Assembly: GCF_014892575.1 (NCBI RefSeq) | Contig: NZ_JADBGI010000002.1 | Span: 1 to 64,000 of the forward strand | Source of the DNA: Nocardiopsis coralli | GTDB lineage: Bacteria > Actinomycetota > Actinomycetes > Streptosporangiales > Streptosporangiaceae | Direction: 5' to 3' | DNA length: 64,000 bases | Shown: in pieces, positions 62,402 to 64,000 of the stretch | Position numbering within the stretch: position 1 is the stretch's first letter | Layout of the letters: each line of letters begins with the position of its first letter | Program-made: the position numbers and the translations under genes | The notes under the pieces: generated by a model | Seen by the model: the letters and a program-made list of their open reading frames with translations, nothing else | Databases searched by the model: none | Told to the model about the DNA's origin: nothing

Positions 62402-63373
62402 TCAGGAGGGCAGGACGACGGCCTTGCCGGTGAGCTCACCGGCTTCCATCGCCCGGAACCCGGAGTGCACGTCCTCCAGCGGCAGGACGCGGTCCACCAC
62501 GGGGCGCAGGCCGGTCGCCTCCATCATCCGCAGCATCGCGACCAACTCGTGGCGGGTGCATCCGGTCGAACCGATCACCCGCTGCTGCAGGTAGAAGATG
62601 CGGGCCAGATCGGCCGGCGGGTTGGGGCCGCTGGTGGCACCGGCGATGACGACGGTGCCACCGGGGCGCAGCGACCGCAGGGAGTGTTTCCACGTGGCGT
62701 CTCCGACGGTCTCGATGACCACGTCGACCTTCTCGGTCAGCCGTTCACCGGTTGGCACGGCCGCGCGGGCGCCCCAGTCCAGGGCGGCCTTGCGTTTGGC
62801 CTCGCTGCGGCTGGTGGTGTACACGACCGCACCGGCCGCCGAGGCCAGCCCGATCGCCGCCGAGGCGACCCCTCCCCCGGCGCCCTGCACGAGCACTCGG
62901 TCACCGGCGCGGACACCGGCGCGGGTGAAGAGCATCCGGTAGGCGGTGGTCCATGCCACGGGCAGGCACGCGGCCTCCTCGAAGCTCAGCCAGGAGGGCT
63001 TGGGCACGAGATTGCGGCGGGGCACCGTCAGGTACTCGGCGAAGGAGCCGTCGTGGCGCTCGGACAGCAGAGCCCGGTTCGGGTCGAGCGTCTCGTCTCC
63101 ACCGCCCGCGTCGGCGTCGGCGATCACCGGGTAGACGATGACCTCGTTGCCCTCCTCGTCCACCCCGGCCGCGTCGCACCCCAGGACCATGGGCAGGTGC
63201 TCGGCCGGATGGCCCACCCCGCGCAGCGTCCAGAGGTCGTGCATGTTCAACGCCGACGCCTTGACCTGGACCCTCGCCCACCCGGGCGGGGGATCGGGCA
63301 CCGGAACGTCGTCGAGGACGAGGCCGGACAGCGGGTCGTCGGCGTCCTGGGAGATGGCTACGGCTGCTCTCAT
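62402..63373 (-). CDS. MDR-family quinone reductase-like dehydrogenase
   Basis: 323 residues. [20 protein letters not shown](P) motif [22 protein letters not shown] and the end segment [24 protein letters not shown]. Zinc ligands are not obvious, as in quinone oxidoreductase-like MDRs. First gene of a two-gene unit with mhpB and divergent from the acetaldehyde dehydrogenase gene. Substrate unknown. Confidence 0.87.
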   Translation of the reverse strand: MRAAVAISQDADDPLSGLVLDDVPVPDPPPGWARVQVKASALNMHDLWTLRGVGHPAEHLPMVLGCDAAGVDEEGNEVIVYPVIADADAGGGDETLDPNRALLSERHDGSFAEYLTVPRRNLVPKPSWLSFEEAACLPVAWTTAYRMLFTRAGVRAGDRVLVQGAGGGVASAAIGLASAAGAVVYTTSRSEAKRKAALDWGARAAVPTGERLTEKVDVVIETVGDATWKHSLRSLRPGGTVVIAGATSGPNPPADLARIFYLQQRVIGSTGCTRHELVAMLRMMEATGLRPVVDRVLPLEDVHSGFRAMEAGELTGKAVVLPS

Positions 63374-63515
63374 GTCCCGCAGCGTGCACCAGGCTCGTCG
63401 GCACCTGACAGCGCGCGTTCCGGCACACGGCACGCGGTCCGGTGCGGGCTGCGCGCGTTCCATCCGGCGGAACGCGAGCCTGCACCGCTGCGGCGCCGGT
63501 GCGAGGGTCCCACCC

Positions 63516-64000
63516 ATGACAAGACAGAAGATCCCGGCGGCCATCGTGGGCCCCGGCAACATCGGAACCGACCTGCTGGCCAAACTCCGCCACAGCGAGG
63601 CCCTGGACGTGCGCTCCGTCGTGGGCGTCGCCGAGTCCGAGGGGCTCGCGCGCGCCCGCGACCTGGGACTGCGCACCTCCTCCGAGGGCGTGGACTGGCT
63701 CCTGGCCCAGGACGAGCTCCCCGAGATCGTCTTCGAGGCGACCTCGGCCAAGGCGCACGCGGCCAACGCCCCCCGCTACGCCGAGGCCGGCATCCAGGCC
63801 GTCGACCTCACCCCCGCGCACCTGGGGCCGATGGTGAGCCCGGCGGTCAACGGGCACGAGCACGCCGCCTCGCCCAACGTCTCGATGATCACCTGCGGCG
63901 GCCAGGCGACGATCCCGATCGTGCACGCGGTCTCCAGCGTGACGCGGGTCCCCTACGCGGAGATCATCGCCTCCATCGCCTCACGCTCGGCCGGCCCCGG
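63516..64000 (+). CDS. mhpF: Acylating acetaldehyde dehydrogenase (MhpF-type), cut by right edge
   Basis: First 161 residues visible. NAD site [17 protein letters not shown], then [20 protein letters not shown] and catalytic Cys127 in [11 protein letters not shown] are diagnostic. It turns acetaldehyde into acetyl-CoA, channelled from the MhpE/HsaF aldolase. GAGGG precedes ATG 63516. Aldolase and hydratase genes are expected just beyond the edge. Confidence 0.92.
   Translation, partial: MTRQKIPAAIVGPGNIGTDLLAKLRHSEALDVRSVVGVAESEGLARARDLGLRTSSEGVDWLLAQDELPEIVFEATSAKAHAANAPRYAEAGIQAVDLTPAHLGPMVSPAVNGHEHAASPNVSMITCGGQATIPIVHAVSSVTRVPYAEIIASIASRSAGP

Noticed and set aside
1-64000. tRNA, rRNA, intact insertion sequences or phage genes
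   Set aside because: No cloverleaf-like sequences, rRNA motifs, transposase or integrase genes were recognised on either strand.

Overview
The window is high-G+C actinobacterial DNA with many GTG starts, GTGA/ATGA gene overlaps and probable leaderless promoters. Gene content (DevS/DevR pair, treY and treZ around rlmA, DyP/Sco/PCu(A)C copper operon, Rv3235-family protein, DUF574 methyltransferase, DUF6351 hydrolase) suggests a filamentous actinomycete, most likely Nocardiopsis or a relative. The genus is an inference from gene content only.

Layout. 1-4800: edge of a minus-strand gene, then about 1.4 kb of non-coding DNA holding an array of eight near-identical palindromes spaced mostly 56-76 bp apart and a second direct-repeat family. 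This leads to a 1084-residue NACHT NTPase whose last ~340 residues are leucine-rich-repeat-like and of much lower G+C. 4988-8450: DevS-type sensor kinase, convergent DevR-type regulator and a PNPOx-fold flavoprotein, with two DevR-like boxes between the last two. 8742-15698: secreted DUF6351 protein, methyltransferase, a four-gene extracytoplasmic copper operon, a lipoprotein. 15715-20777: treZ, rlmA, treY (trehalose from glycogen). 20950-32504: PstS, family-2 glycosyltransferase, NAD formate dehydrogenase, small membrane protein, NlpC/P60 hydrolase with a structured leader, S9 peptidase, Rv3235-family protein, GDPD, Atg22-like MFS transporter. 32652-44385: SNF2 ATPase with SWIM protein, DUF574 methyltransferase, enol-lactonase-like hydrolase with IclR regulator, TetR regulator with a strong operator and its target reductase, aldo/keto reductase, GNAT, orphan type II thioesterase, membrane protein.

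45080-52769 is a compact locus: a GTP cyclohydrolase II homologue with the diagnostic active-site Tyr replaced by Ile, CDP-alcohol phosphatidyltransferase, MDR dehydrogenase, a 6-pyruvoyltetrahydropterin-synthase homologue lacking the HGH motif, glycosyltransferase, methyltransferase, flippase-like membrane protein, creatininase-family hydrolase, an unassigned small ORF and an XRE-cupin regulator. Together they suggest an uncharacterised formylamidopyrimidine- or pterin-derived, possibly lipid-linked, metabolite. With the NACHT locus it is the best candidate for something undescribed.

52854-64000 is an aromatic-catabolism cluster of hca/mhp type: three-component ring-hydroxylating dioxygenase (alpha, beta, Rieske ferredoxin, reductase), dihydrodiol dehydrogenase, C-C bond hydrolase, CoA ligase, IclR regulator, MhpB-type extradiol dioxygenase, MDR dehydrogenase, and the start of an acylating acetaldehyde dehydrogenase that runs off the right edge.
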